Origin: Proteobacteria bacterium SG_bin9
GTDB taxonomy: Bacteria; Pseudomonadota; Alphaproteobacteria; Rhizobiales; Xanthobacteraceae
Reading direction: 5' to 3'
DNA length: 64,000 bases
NCBI GenBank assembly: GCA_002083525.1
Contig: LWDM01000060.1
Span: 1-64,000, forward strand
Below the pieces are notes generated by a model. That model searched no databases and had not been told where the DNA came from. It worked only from the letters and a program-made list of their open reading frames with translations. The position numbers and the translations under genes were made by a program. Of the stretch, positions 25,178 through 36,309 are shown piece after piece. The stretch's first letter is position 1. Each line of letters opens with the position of its first letter.

Positions 25178-28100
25178 ACGCAGATTTTTCTGAGATCGGC
25201 ATCACCACCAATTTTTCGTTTTTGCGCGGCGGCTCGCATCCGAAAGATTATGTGCATGAGGCGAGCAGGATCGGACTGCGTGCCATCGGTATTGCCGATC
25301 ACAATACGCTTGCGGGTGTAGTACGGGCTTACAGCGAGCTCAAGAATCCGGAGGTCACGCATCCACCGCGCTTTCTGGTTGGCGTGCGCATCGTCTTCAT
25401 TGATGGCACGCCCGATATACTGGTCTACCCGCGCGACCGTGCCGCCTATGGCCGCCTGTGCCAGCTTCTCACCAAGGGCAAACTCGCCGCGGATAAGGGT
25501 GAGTGCAAGCTGGCCCTCCGGGACTTGCTGGAATTTTCCGAAGCGCAGCTCCTTGTCTTGATGCCGCCGCGCCGTATCGACAAGGCGGTCATTCTCAAAA
25601 CTCTGGAGCGGCTGCAGTCAAGCAAAGCATCCGGCGTGTGGCTCGCCGCCAGTCTTTTCTATCGCGGCGACGACAAGCGCCGTCTCGCCGGCCTCCAACA
25701 AATCGCGACAACGGCTCGCGTACCGCTGCTCGCGACCAACGATGTGCTCTATCATCATTCAACCCGGCGGCCTTTGCAGGATGTACTGACGTGCATCCGG
25801 GAAAAGACCTCGATCGATGCGGCGGGACGGCGACTGGAGGCCAATGCCGAGCGCCATTTAAAGCCTGCAAGCGAAATGGCGCGGCTGTTTCAGGCTTACC
25901 CGGATGCGATTGTTGAAACAGGCCGCTTTGCCCGCTTAATTGATTTCGATCTCGGTCAACTTTCCTACCAGTATCCGGACGAACCGGTTCCACCGGGAAA
26001 GACCGCACAACGGCATCTCGAAGATCTGACATGGCGTGGTGCGCACAAGCATTTTCCGGCAAGGATCCCGCCACGGATCAAGAAGACGCTGCATAAGGAG
26101 CTGCGTCTGATCCGTCGTCTGAAATATGCGCATTACTTCCTTACGGTGCATGACATCGTTCATTATGCGCGGCGCGAAAACATTCTCTGTCAGGGCAGGG
26201 GGTCGGCGGCCAATTCCGCCGTTTGCTATGCACTTGGTGTGACGTCAGTCGACCCGACCGAGGTCGACCTCTTGTTCGAGCGGTTTCTGTCGGCTGAACG
26301 GCGCGAGCCGCCCGATATCGACGTCGATTTCGAGCACAACCGCCGCGAAGAAGTGATGCAGTACGTTTACCGGCGCTATGGCCGCCATCGCGCGGCGATC
26401 GTTGCGACTGTGATCCATTATCGCCCGCGTAGCGCCATCCGCGATGTCGGCAAGGCGCTTGGCTTAAGCGAAGACGTCACTGCCGCGCTGGCCGATACGG
26501 TATGGGGGAGCTGGGGGACAGGTCTCAGCGAAATGCAAGTCAAGCAGGCCGGCTTCGATCCCAATAACAAGATGGTGGTGCGCGCGGTCGAGCTGGCGAC
26601 CGAGCTGATCACGTTTCCCCGCCATCTGTCGCAGCATGTCGGCGGTTACGTGCTGACCCAGGACCGGCTCGACACCTACGTGCCGATCGGCAATGCCGCC
26701 ATGGACGATCGCACTTTCATCGAGTGGGACAAAGATGACGTGCAAGCGCTACGCATGATGAAGGTCGACGTGCTGGCGCTTGGCATGCTGACCTGCATCC
26801 GCAAATGCTTCGACTTGATCGCACAGCATAAGGGTAAACGATATCAACTCGCAGATATCAAATCGAAGGACGACGATGAAGTTTATCAGATGCTGCAACG
26901 GGGTGAGTCGCTGGGAGTCTTCCAGGTCGAGAGCCGTGCGCAGATGAACATGCTGCCGCGGCTTCGTCCGCGCACCTTCTACGATCTGGTGATCGAGGTC
27001 GCCATCGTCCGGCCTGGGCCCATTCAAGGCAACATGGTGCATCCCTATCTCAAGCGCCGGAATGGTATCGAGAAGGTCGAGTATCCATCGCCGTCGCCAA
27101 AGCATGGGCCGCCTGACGAACTCAAACGCGTCTTGCACAAAACATTGGGCGTCCCCCTGTTCCAGGAACAGGCGATGCGGATTGCCATCGAGGCGGCGAA
27201 GTTCACCCCGGACGAGGCAAACGGGCTGCGCCGCGCCATGGCGACATTCCGCCATGTCGGCACCATTCACAAGTTCGAACAGAAGATGATCGGTAACCTG
27301 ACCGCGCGCGGTTATCCGCAGGAGTTTGCGATCAACTGTTTCAACCAGATCAAGGGATTCGGCGAATATGGCTTTCCGGAAAGTCACGCGGCAAGCTTCG
27401 CGCAACTCGTTTATGTCTCGTCGTGGCTGAAGCACTTTCACCCCGATGTCTTCGCGTGCGGTCTTCTGAACTCGCAGCCGATGGGTTTCTACGCTCCGGC
27501 GCAGATCGTCGGCGATGCGCAAAAGAATGGCGTGACGGCGCGTGAAATCGACGTGTCGTTCAGTTACAGCGACAACACGCTCGAAGAACAAGTGGGGAAA
27601 TATTGCGCACTCCGGCTCGGCTTTCGCCAGATCGACGGCTTTAAATATGCCGACCCCGACGACAAGGATACTGACGGTAGTCCCAAGGATACCGAAGACT
27701 GGGGTCAGCGCATTGTCGAGGCGCGCCAACGGCGGCCTTTCGTTTCGCTCGAAGATTTCGCCCGCGGCACGGCGCTGCCGAAACGCGCGTTGATACTGCT
27801 GGCGGATGCCGATGCCTTTCGTTCCCTCGGGCTCGATCGCCGGGAAGCACTGTGGGCGGTGCGGCGCCTGCCGGACGATGTGCTGTTGCCGCTATTTGAG
27901 GCGGCGACCGCCCGTGAGCAGCCGGACGAACGATCGGTACCGCTGCCAGAAATGCCGCAAGCCGAGCATGTGGTCGCGGACTATCAAACCATCCGCCTGT
28001 CGCTGAAGGGGCATCCCATGGAGTTCCTGCGTGAGAGTTTTACGCAGGAAGGGGTGCTGTCGTGTCTCGAAGCGACAGCGAAGAAGAATGGGGCCTATAC

Positions 28101-28506
28101 GAAATGCGCCGGCGTCATCCTGGTGCGGCAGCGACCCGGCAGCGCCAAGGGCGTCGTGTTTCTCACCATTGAGGATGAGACCGGCATTGCCAATATTGTC
28201 GTCTGGCCGAAGACCATGGAGCGCTTCCGCAAAGAAGTGATGGGCGCGCGGCTCATTCTCATCGAGGGGCAGATTCAGGAAAGCGAGGGCGTGGTGCATC
28301 TTGTCGCCAATTGCCTGATCGATCGGTCGAACGACCTCGGGCATCTGGCCAACGAGGCATTGTTCAAGAAGCGTGTTCTGCCCTCGGGAGCGACAGTGAT
28401 CGAGCCGCTGAATGCAGAGCGCGAAACCGATCCGGCGATGCCGGCGCAAAAGATACGGCATCCACGCAATGTCCGTATCCTGCCGCCGTCACGCGACTTC
28501 CACTGA
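25174..28506 (+). CDS. dnaE2: error-prone DNA polymerase DnaE2
   Basis: DnaE2 (ImuC) is the translesion polymerase of the ImuA-ImuB-DnaE2 mutasome. The 1,110-aa C-family polymerase starts with a PHP domain (NFSFLRGGSHPKDYV, IGIADHNTLAGVV). The catalytic core follows (GRGSAANSAVCYALGVTSVDP; the acidic PPDIDVDFEHNRREEV) and then the segment HLSQHVGGYVLTQDRLDTYVP typical of DnaE2. A helix-hairpin-helix and an OB-fold (VVFLTIEDETGIANIVVWP) lie near the C-terminus. The start overlaps the imuB stop (ATGA at 25174-25177); upstream in-frame ATGs exist, but coupling favours this one. Transcription should come from the SOS promoter before imuA. Confidence 0.95.
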   Translation: MNADFSEIGITTNFSFLRGGSHPKDYVHEASRIGLRAIGIADHNTLAGVVRAYSELKNPEVTHPPRFLVGVRIVFIDGTPDILVYPRDRAAYGRLCQLLTKGKLAADKGECKLALRDLLEFSEAQLLVLMPPRRIDKAVILKTLERLQSSKASGVWLAASLFYRGDDKRRLAGLQQIATTARVPLLATNDVLYHHSTRRPLQDVLTCIREKTSIDAAGRRLEANAERHLKPASEMARLFQAYPDAIVETGRFARLIDFDLGQLSYQYPDEPVPPGKTAQRHLEDLTWRGAHKHFPARIPPRIKKTLHKELRLIRRLKYAHYFLTVHDIVHYARRENILCQGRGSAANSAVCYALGVTSVDPTEVDLLFERFLSAERREPPDIDVDFEHNRREEVMQYVYRRYGRHRAAIVATVIHYRPRSAIRDVGKALGLSEDVTAALADTVWGSWGTGLSEMQVKQAGFDPNNKMVVRAVELATELITFPRHLSQHVGGYVLTQDRLDTYVPIGNAAMDDRTFIEWDKDDVQALRMMKVDVLALGMLTCIRKCFDLIAQHKGKRYQLADIKSKDDDEVYQMLQRGESLGVFQVESRAQMNMLPRLRPRTFYDLVIEVAIVRPGPIQGNMVHPYLKRRNGIEKVEYPSPSPKHGPPDELKRVLHKTLGVPLFQEQAMRIAIEAAKFTPDEANGLRRAMATFRHVGTIHKFEQKMIGNLTARGYPQEFAINCFNQIKGFGEYGFPESHAASFAQLVYVSSWLKHFHPDVFACGLLNSQPMGFYAPAQIVGDAQKNGVTAREIDVSFSYSDNTLEEQVGKYCALRLGFRQIDGFKYADPDDKDTDGSPKDTEDWGQRIVEARQRRPFVSLEDFARGTALPKRALILLADADAFRSLGLDRREALWAVRRLPDDVLLPLFEAATAREQPDERSVPLPEMPQAEHVVADYQTIRLSLKGHPMEFLRESFTQEGVLSCLEATAKKNGAYTKCAGVILVRQRPGSAKGVVFLTIEDETGIANIVVWPKTMERFRKEVMGARLILIEGQIQESEGVVHLVANCLIDRSNDLGHLANEALFKKRVLPSGATVIEPLNAERETDPAMPAQKIRHPRNVRILPPSRDFH

Positions 28507-28533
28507 CGCCGGCTTTTTCGGCCAGCGTCAGTG
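28501..28533. terminator. hairpin between convergent dnaE2 and nrdB
   Basis: CACTGACGC (28501-28509) pairs with GCGTCAGTG (28525-28533), with partial inner pairing around TTTTTC. It starts inside the last dnaE2 codons and lies 14 nt from the nrdB stop. It probably ends both converging transcripts, although no clean T-tract follows. Confidence 0.5.
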
Positions 28534-28546
28534 ACTTTGTGCAGAA

Positions 28547-29689
28547 TTAATCCCAGCTGAGCGCGCCGCCGTTCTGGTACTCGATCACGCGCGTTTCGAA
28601 GAAGTTCTTTTCCTTCTTGAGGTCCATCGCTTCCGACATCCATGGGAACGGATTTTCCGTTTCCGCAAACACCGGCGTCAGGCCGATTTGCGCGCACCGC
28701 CGGTTGGCGATGAAGTGCATGTACTGTTCGCACAGATGCGCGTTCAAGCCTAGAAAGCCGCGCGGCATGGTGTCCCGGCCGTACGACGCTTCAAGATTCG
28801 CGGCCTCTGCGATCATGCCGCGGACTTCGTCCTGGAAGGCTTTGGTCCACAGATGCGGGTTCTCGATCTTGATCTGGTTGATCACGTCGATGCCGAAATT
28901 CAGATGCAACGATTCGTCGCGCAGGATGTATTGATACTGCTCGGCGATGCCGACCATCTTGTTGCGGCGGCCGAGCGAGAGAATCTGGGCAAAGCCGGTG
29001 TAGAACCACATACCCTCGAACACGACATAGAATGCGACGAGATCGCGCAGGAACGATTGATCGGCCTCCAGCGTGCCGGTCTGGAAGTCCGGATTGTCGA
29101 GGTTCTGCGTGTGCTTCAGCGCCCACGCAGCCTTGTCGGTGATCGAGGGTACTTCCCGGTACATATTGAACAGCTCGCCCTCATCGAGGCCGAGGCTTTC
29201 CACGATGTACTGGAAGGTGTGGGTGTGCACCGCCTCCTCGAATGCCTGACGCAGCAGATATTGCCGGCATTCGGGATTGGTGAGGTGGCGATAGATCGCG
29301 AGCACGATGTTGTTCGCGACCAGCGACTCGGATGCGGCAAAGAAGCCGAGGTTGCGCTTGATGGCGCGGCGCTCGTCCTCGGTGAGGCCGTCGCGTGATT
29401 TCCACAGCGCGATGTCGGCTTGCATCGAGACTTCCGTCGGCATCCAGTGGTTGTTGCAGCCCGCGAGATATTTCTCCCATGCCCATTTGTACTTCAGCGG
29501 CAGCAGTTGATTGACGTCGGCGCGGCAGTTGATCATCGCCTTGTCGTCGACCGAAACGCGGCCGCCGGCGCGATCAATCGCGCCGAGGCCGGTCTGATCG
29601 CCGGCTGGCGGATCGTGGTTTGGCGAATGATTGAAGACGACGGCCGGGGTCGCCGGTTTCGAGGTCGTGGTGTCTGACCAGTCGAGCAT
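28547..29689 (-). CDS. nrdB: ribonucleotide reductase class I beta subunit, class Ic type (Phe at the radical site)
   Basis: NrdB generates the oxidant that starts ribonucleotide reduction by NrdA. All six dimetal ligands are visible in the 380-aa chain: Glu121 (ASESLVANN), Glu152 and His155 (FEEAVHTHTF), Glu225 (VVFEGMWF), Glu259 and His262 (LRDESLHLNFG). The residue four after His155, a radical tyrosine in class Ia/Ib enzymes, is Phe159 (codon TTC). The first ligand is Glu rather than Asp. Both features, and the spacing, match the Chlamydia trachomatis Mn/Fe class Ic protein as I recall its numbering. ATG at 29689 has AAGGA 8 nt upstream; the frame opens 11 codons earlier. nrdA lies upstream, 14 nt away, so the two form an operon under the cobalamin riboswitch. 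Confidence 0.95.
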   Translation of the reverse strand: MLDWSDTTTSKPATPAVVFNHSPNHDPPAGDQTGLGAIDRAGGRVSVDDKAMINCRADVNQLLPLKYKWAWEKYLAGCNNHWMPTEVSMQADIALWKSRDGLTEDERRAIKRNLGFFAASESLVANNIVLAIYRHLTNPECRQYLLRQAFEEAVHTHTFQYIVESLGLDEGELFNMYREVPSITDKAAWALKHTQNLDNPDFQTGTLEADQSFLRDLVAFYVVFEGMWFYTGFAQILSLGRRNKMVGIAEQYQYILRDESLHLNFGIDVINQIKIENPHLWTKAFQDEVRGMIAEAANLEASYGRDTMPRGFLGLNAHLCEQYMHFIANRRCAQIGLTPVFAETENPFPWMSEAMDLKKEKNFFETRVIEYQNGGALSWD

Positions 29690-29703
29690 TTGTCGTGTCC
29701 TTC

Positions 29704-32601
<2,898 letters not shown>

Positions 32602-32716
32602 GGCAAACCCCGTGGTCGTTTTTCATGAGGGGCTTGGCTTTGGGAGGACGCGGCGCGATGGCCCACACGTGGGCATGGATCGGCGGCGACCGCCGGACAC
32701 CCCGCCCGTGGACGTT
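32602..32716 (-). promoter_or_regulatory. nrdA 5' leader, likely riboswitch expression platform
   Basis: This stretch between the aptamer and the nrdA start has no gene. It can form a GCCCAC/GTGGGC palindrome hairpin (32661-32674). A CCCC/GGGG pairing just before the ATG would bury the GGGG that serves as ribosome site. Control of translation initiation rather than termination is therefore likely. No terminator with a T-run is seen. Confidence 0.45.
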
Positions 32717-32912
32717 TTGGTGTCGCGGCAGGTCTCCTGGCTCGCAGGTCGCCGTTCGCTTCCGGTCTTCCCGATGCGGAGCACCAGTGACGTTGGTTGG
32801 AAGCGAACTCGCTGCTGACAGTTGCGGGGGCAGCACCGGATTTAGCACTGAGCGTGCCGCACCGGTTTCCCTCTTAGCTACTAGATTTGGTGATCTTGTA
32901 GACCGTGACGCC
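32717..32912 (-). ncRNA. cobalamin (B12) riboswitch aptamer upstream of nrdA
   Basis: Read on the minus strand, the conserved landmarks occur in order. AAGAGGGAAACCGGTG is complementary to 32860-32875. The core stem GCTGCCCCCGCAACTGTCAGC lies within the complement of 32811-32834. Then come CACTG, GGGAAGACCGGAAGCGAACGG (split here by reading) and the B12 box AGCCAGGAGACCTGCC (complement of 32727-32742). These are the hallmarks of the Rfam Cobalamin aptamer. It precedes a B12-independent ribonucleotide reductase, so the expected logic is repression of nrdAB when adenosylcobalamin is present. Boundaries are approximate. Confidence 0.93.
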
Positions 32913-32944
32913 TATATTTGGGGTGACGGTTCGATTCTTGTCAA
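32913..32944 (-). promoter_or_regulatory. possible sigma-70 promoter of nrdAB
   Basis: On the minus strand a perfect TTGACA lies at 32939-32944. An AT-rich AAATATA follows at about 32913-32919, with a 19-nt spacer. Transcription would then begin close to the 5' edge of the riboswitch. The -10 is weak and the spacer long, so this is tentative. Confidence 0.35.
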
Positions 32945-32989
32945 CCGCCTGATGACAGGCGGAGCGGGAAAGTTGCCCACTCCGCCTGT
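32945..32989 (-). terminator. hairpins downstream of tctA
   Basis: ACAGGCGGAG (32955-32964) pairs with CTCCGCCTGT (32980-32989). An alternative stem pairs CCGCCTG (32945-32951) with CAGGCGG (32956-32962). Located about 30 nt beyond the tctA stop and before the nrdA promoter region, they probably end the tct transcript. No T-run follows. Confidence 0.5.
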
Positions 32990-33017
32990 GGATCATGGGG
33001 ACGGCGGGCCGCCCACC

Positions 33018-34529
33018 TCAGGCACGGGCGGGTTCCCGCGTGCGTCCGAGGCTGGAGACGATGCGGTCGAGCACCGGCCAGAACAGCAGCAGGATCGCAA
33101 GTGTGGTGATCGATCCGACAAGCCAGTTCGACCAGAACACCCGGAGGCTACCTTCGGCACCGATCATGGCGAGGCGGAAGGCGTCCTCGGCGCGGTTGCC
33201 GAGGACGAGTGCGAGCGTCAGCGGCGCCAACGGAATGCCGATCTTCTTGAAGACGTAGCCGACCACACCGAACAGCAGCATCAGCCAGATGTCGAACATC
33301 GCGTTCTGGATCGCGTAGGCGCCGATCGCGCACGACACGATGATCATGGGTGCGATCGCGGCGAACGGCACGCGCAGCACGGCTGCGAACACCGGCACTG
33401 TCGACAGCACGAGGATCAGGCCGACCACGTTGCCGAGATACATCGAGGCGATCAGACCCCAGACGAAGTTCTTGTGTTCCACGAACAGGAGCGGGCCGGG
33501 GTTGAGGCCCCACACCATCAAGCCGCCGAGGAGAATGGCAGCGGTGCCGGAACCCGGAATGCCGAGCGCGAGCATCGGCAGGAGCGCGGAAGTGCCGGAC
33601 GCGTGTGCCGCGGTTTCGGGTGCGAACACGCCTTCGATGCGGCCCTTGCCGAAGCTCTCCTTGTCCTTCGAGAAGCGCTTGGCGAGATTGTAGCCCATGA
33701 AGGATGCGGCGATCGCACCGCCCGGCGTGATGCCGAGCCAGCAGCCGATCGCCGACGAGCGCAGCAGCGTGACCCAGTAGCGCGGCAGATCGGTCCAGAC
33801 ATTCCAGACCGTGCGCAGGGTAATCTTGGCGGCGTGACCGCGCAGCGCGAGGCGCTCTTCCATCGTCAGCAGGATTTCGCTGATGCCGAACAGGCCGATC
33901 ACCGCGACAAGAAAGTTGACGCCGCGCAGCAGGTCGGACGAACCGAACGTCATGCGCAACTGACCGGAGACGGTGTCGAGGCCGATGCCGGCGAGCAGAA
34001 GACCAAGCGACATCGAGATGATGGTCTTGTGCTTGGCTTCGCGGCCAAGACCGACGAACGAGCAGAAGGTGAGGAGATAGACTGCGAAGAACTCCGGCGG
34101 GCCGAACTTCAGCGCGAAGGTGGAGATCGCCGGCGCAAGGAACGTGATCAGCAACACGGCCGCGAACGATCCGATGAAGGAGGACGTGAAGGCAGCGGTG
34201 AGCGCTTCCGCCGCCTTGCCCTGTTGCGCCATCGGATAACCGTCGAATGTGGTCGCCACCGACCACGCTTCACCCGGGATATTGAACAGGATCGAGGTGA
34301 TGGCGCCGCCGAACAGCGCGCCCCAGTAGATGCAGGACAGCATGACGATGGCGGACGTCGGATCCATCGTGAACGTCAGTGGCAACAGGATGGCGACGCC
34401 GTTCGGACCGCCAAGGCCGGGCAGCACGCCAACGAAGATGCCGAGCACAAGGCCGACCATCATCAGCGCAAGGATTTTCCAAGTCAGCAGGACGCTAAAT
34501 CCTTGCATCAAGAGACTGAGGGCTTCCAT
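33018..34529 (-). CDS. tctA: tripartite tricarboxylate transporter, large permease TctA
   Basis: TctA is the large membrane component of a solute-binding-protein-dependent secondary transporter. The 503-aa protein is mostly hydrophobic, with about twelve helices. It has the family hallmarks GVLPGLGGPNGVAILLP (first conserved loop), a central repeat ITPGGAIAASFMGYNLAKR and LALGIPGSGTAAILLGGLM. Length is normal. It is the last gene of a minus-strand set reading aminotransferase, tctC, tctB, tctA, and lies 63 nt after tctB. The neighbouring glyoxylate and hydroxyacid genes suggest a small carboxylate or hydroxy acid as substrate (inference). Confidence 0.93.
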   Translation of the reverse strand: MEALSLLMQGFSVLLTWKILALMMVGLVLGIFVGVLPGLGGPNGVAILLPLTFTMDPTSAIVMLSCIYWGALFGGAITSILFNIPGEAWSVATTFDGYPMAQQGKAAEALTAAFTSSFIGSFAAVLLITFLAPAISTFALKFGPPEFFAVYLLTFCSFVGLGREAKHKTIISMSLGLLLAGIGLDTVSGQLRMTFGSSDLLRGVNFLVAVIGLFGISEILLTMEERLALRGHAAKITLRTVWNVWTDLPRYWVTLLRSSAIGCWLGITPGGAIAASFMGYNLAKRFSKDKESFGKGRIEGVFAPETAAHASGTSALLPMLALGIPGSGTAAILLGGLMVWGLNPGPLLFVEHKNFVWGLIASMYLGNVVGLILVLSTVPVFAAVLRVPFAAIAPMIIVSCAIGAYAIQNAMFDIWLMLLFGVVGYVFKKIGIPLAPLTLALVLGNRAEDAFRLAMIGAEGSLRVFWSNWLVGSITTLAILLLFWPVLDRIVSSLGRTREPARA

Positions 34530-34592
34530 CGTGTCGTTTCCTGAACCTTGAGAACTCGAGCTCGTCGAGCGTTGTCAATGAACGTGCAAAAA

Positions 34593-35135
34593 TCAGCGTC
34601 CGAACAGGGCTTCGATCGGCCCCTTGGGCATGATGACGTCGAACGCAAGATCGAAGACGACGAACATCGTTGCCGCGAAGACGAAAGCGGTGAGGAGCGA
34701 CTTCCATAGCGCGATCTTGCCGACCCATCGCATGAAGCCCGCGATCAGAAGGAAGCTCGACAAATAAATGCCGAGCCATTTTAGCGCGAGGCAGAACAGG
34801 AAAGTCGGAATTAGAACCGTCATCACCCGGTTGAGCTGCGCGCGGGTGACGAATGCATCGCCTTCGCTCTTCGAATCCATCAACGTCTTGATCAACCCGA
34901 ACAGGGCCGCGCCACCAAGAATGAGCGAGAGATAGAACGGGAAATATCCAGCCTGCGGGCCGGACGAGTCCCACGATGCGCCGGTCTTCAGGTTGTCCCA
35001 AGCGAGCACAGCCGCAAACACGAGCAGCAGCGCACTGACGATCATGTCGATCGTCCGTTTGCTGGTAACGGCAGGCGATGCGTCGTCGGGCGCGGTCGGA
35101 TCTTCGACGACGATTTCCATTTCCGATTTCGACAT
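34593..35135 (-). CDS. tctB: tripartite tricarboxylate transporter, small permease TctB
   Basis: The 180-aa protein has about 30 polar N-terminal residues, then four hydrophobic segments (about residues 30-47, 65-84, 106-135 and 143-166). This is the TctB layout. The motif GPQAGYFPFYLSLIL between helices 1 and 2 is characteristic of the family. ATG at 35135 (MSKSEMEIVVED) is chosen; a longer frame opens 14 codons earlier. It lies between tctC (75 nt upstream) and tctA (63 nt downstream) and is presumably cotranscribed. Confidence 0.88.
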   Translation of the reverse strand: MSKSEMEIVVEDPTAPDDASPAVTSKRTIDMIVSALLLVFAAVLAWDNLKTGASWDSSGPQAGYFPFYLSLILGGAALFGLIKTLMDSKSEGDAFVTRAQLNRVMTVLIPTFLFCLALKWLGIYLSSFLLIAGFMRWVGKIALWKSLLTAFVFAATMFVVFDLAFDVIMPKGPIEALFGR

Positions 35136-35210
35136 GGGATTTCCGTTCGAAAGGTGTGTCGGATCAGCCCCGCGCAACGATGCGCGGGGCGTGTTCGTCA
35201 GAGCTTCGCT

Positions 35211-36200
35211 TTACTTGGCGACGAAGCCAGCTTCGGTCATGAGCTGGGTGTTGATGGCGTCATCCTCGCCGAGGAACTTCGTCATCGCGTCGCCGGTCAG
35301 GAACACAGGCTTGAGCGCCTGCTTTTCCATGTAGTCCTTGTATTCCGGCGTCTCGACCACCTTCTTGAACAGGTCGACGTAGAACGCCTTCTGATCGTCC
35401 GTCACCTTGCCCGGCAGGAACATCGCGCGCAGCATGAGATACTGCACGTCGAGGCCTTCTTCCTTACAAGTCGGAATGTCCTTCCAAGCCTGCGAGTCGG
35501 TGACCTTCGACGAGTAGCTGATGCGTTCCTTGTCGAACACGCACAGCGCTTTGACTTGGCCGGCGCGCCACACTTCGAGGTTTTCCGACGGATTGTTGAC
35601 GTTGGCGTCGATGTGATTGCCGACGAGCTGGGTCGCGGCTTCGCCACCTGACTTGTAAGGCAAGTAGGAGAACTTTGCGCCGGTCTTCTTCTCGGTGAAG
35701 ACGGTGAGAACCTGGTCCTCGCGCTTCGAGCCGGTGCCGCCCATCTTGAACGGCGAACCGGAGGCCTTGGCGGCGTCGATGAAGTCCTTGACGTTATTGT
35801 AGGGCTTCGTCGCGTTGCTCCAGAGCACGAACTGGTCCATCGCGATCACCGACACCGGCGTCAACTCACGCCAGTTGAACGGGATCTTGGCCGAGAGCGG
35901 CAGCATGTAGATGAGCGAGTAGGCGATCAGTACCTTGTTGGCGTCGCCGTCGCTGCTCTTCATATACATCAGCGCTTCCGCGCCCGATGCGCCACCCTTG
36001 AGCGAAACAACCATCGGCTGCTTCATCAGGTTGTTCTTCTGGATGGCGGCCTGCATCATGCGCGCCATCTGATCGGATGCGCCGCCGGCGCCGGCCGCAA
36101 CCACGATCTCTACCGGCTTGGTCGGTTCCCAGGCCGCCATGGCCGGAGCCGACAGCAGCAACGCCGCAGCCGCTGTCGCGGTTTTCATCAGGTAATGCAT
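35211..36200 (-). CDS. tctC: tripartite tricarboxylate transporter solute-binding protein TctC (Bug family)
   Basis: This is the periplasmic binding protein of the transporter. The 329-aa chain has a Sec signal peptide of about 22 residues ending APAMA-A. The mature part starts with PTKPVEIVVAAGAGGASDQMAR, the family's first ligand loop. FKMGGTGSKREDQVL and YLPYKSGGEAATQLVGNHIDA form the second domain loops that bind the carboxylate via ordered water. ATG at 36200 has GGGAGG 9 nt upstream; ATG at 36188 is an alternative. A normal family length and complete gene set suggest a working transporter. Confidence 0.92.
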   Translation of the reverse strand: MHYLMKTATAAAALLLSAPAMAAWEPTKPVEIVVAAGAGGASDQMARMMQAAIQKNNLMKQPMVVSLKGGASGAEALMYMKSSDGDANKVLIAYSLIYMLPLSAKIPFNWRELTPVSVIAMDQFVLWSNATKPYNNVKDFIDAAKASGSPFKMGGTGSKREDQVLTVFTEKKTGAKFSYLPYKSGGEAATQLVGNHIDANVNNPSENLEVWRAGQVKALCVFDKERISYSSKVTDSQAWKDIPTCKEEGLDVQYLMLRAMFLPGKVTDDQKAFYVDLFKKVVETPEYKDYMEKQALKPVFLTGDAMTKFLGEDDAINTQLMTEAGFVAK

Positions 36201-36309
36201 CGTTACGTTCCTCCCTGTATTGGACCAGAGCCTGTTATCCGGCTCTTGATGCTCTGTCGTTAGGACAAAAGTGAACTACGGCCTTTAGATACCCCTACGT
36301 CAATCAATC

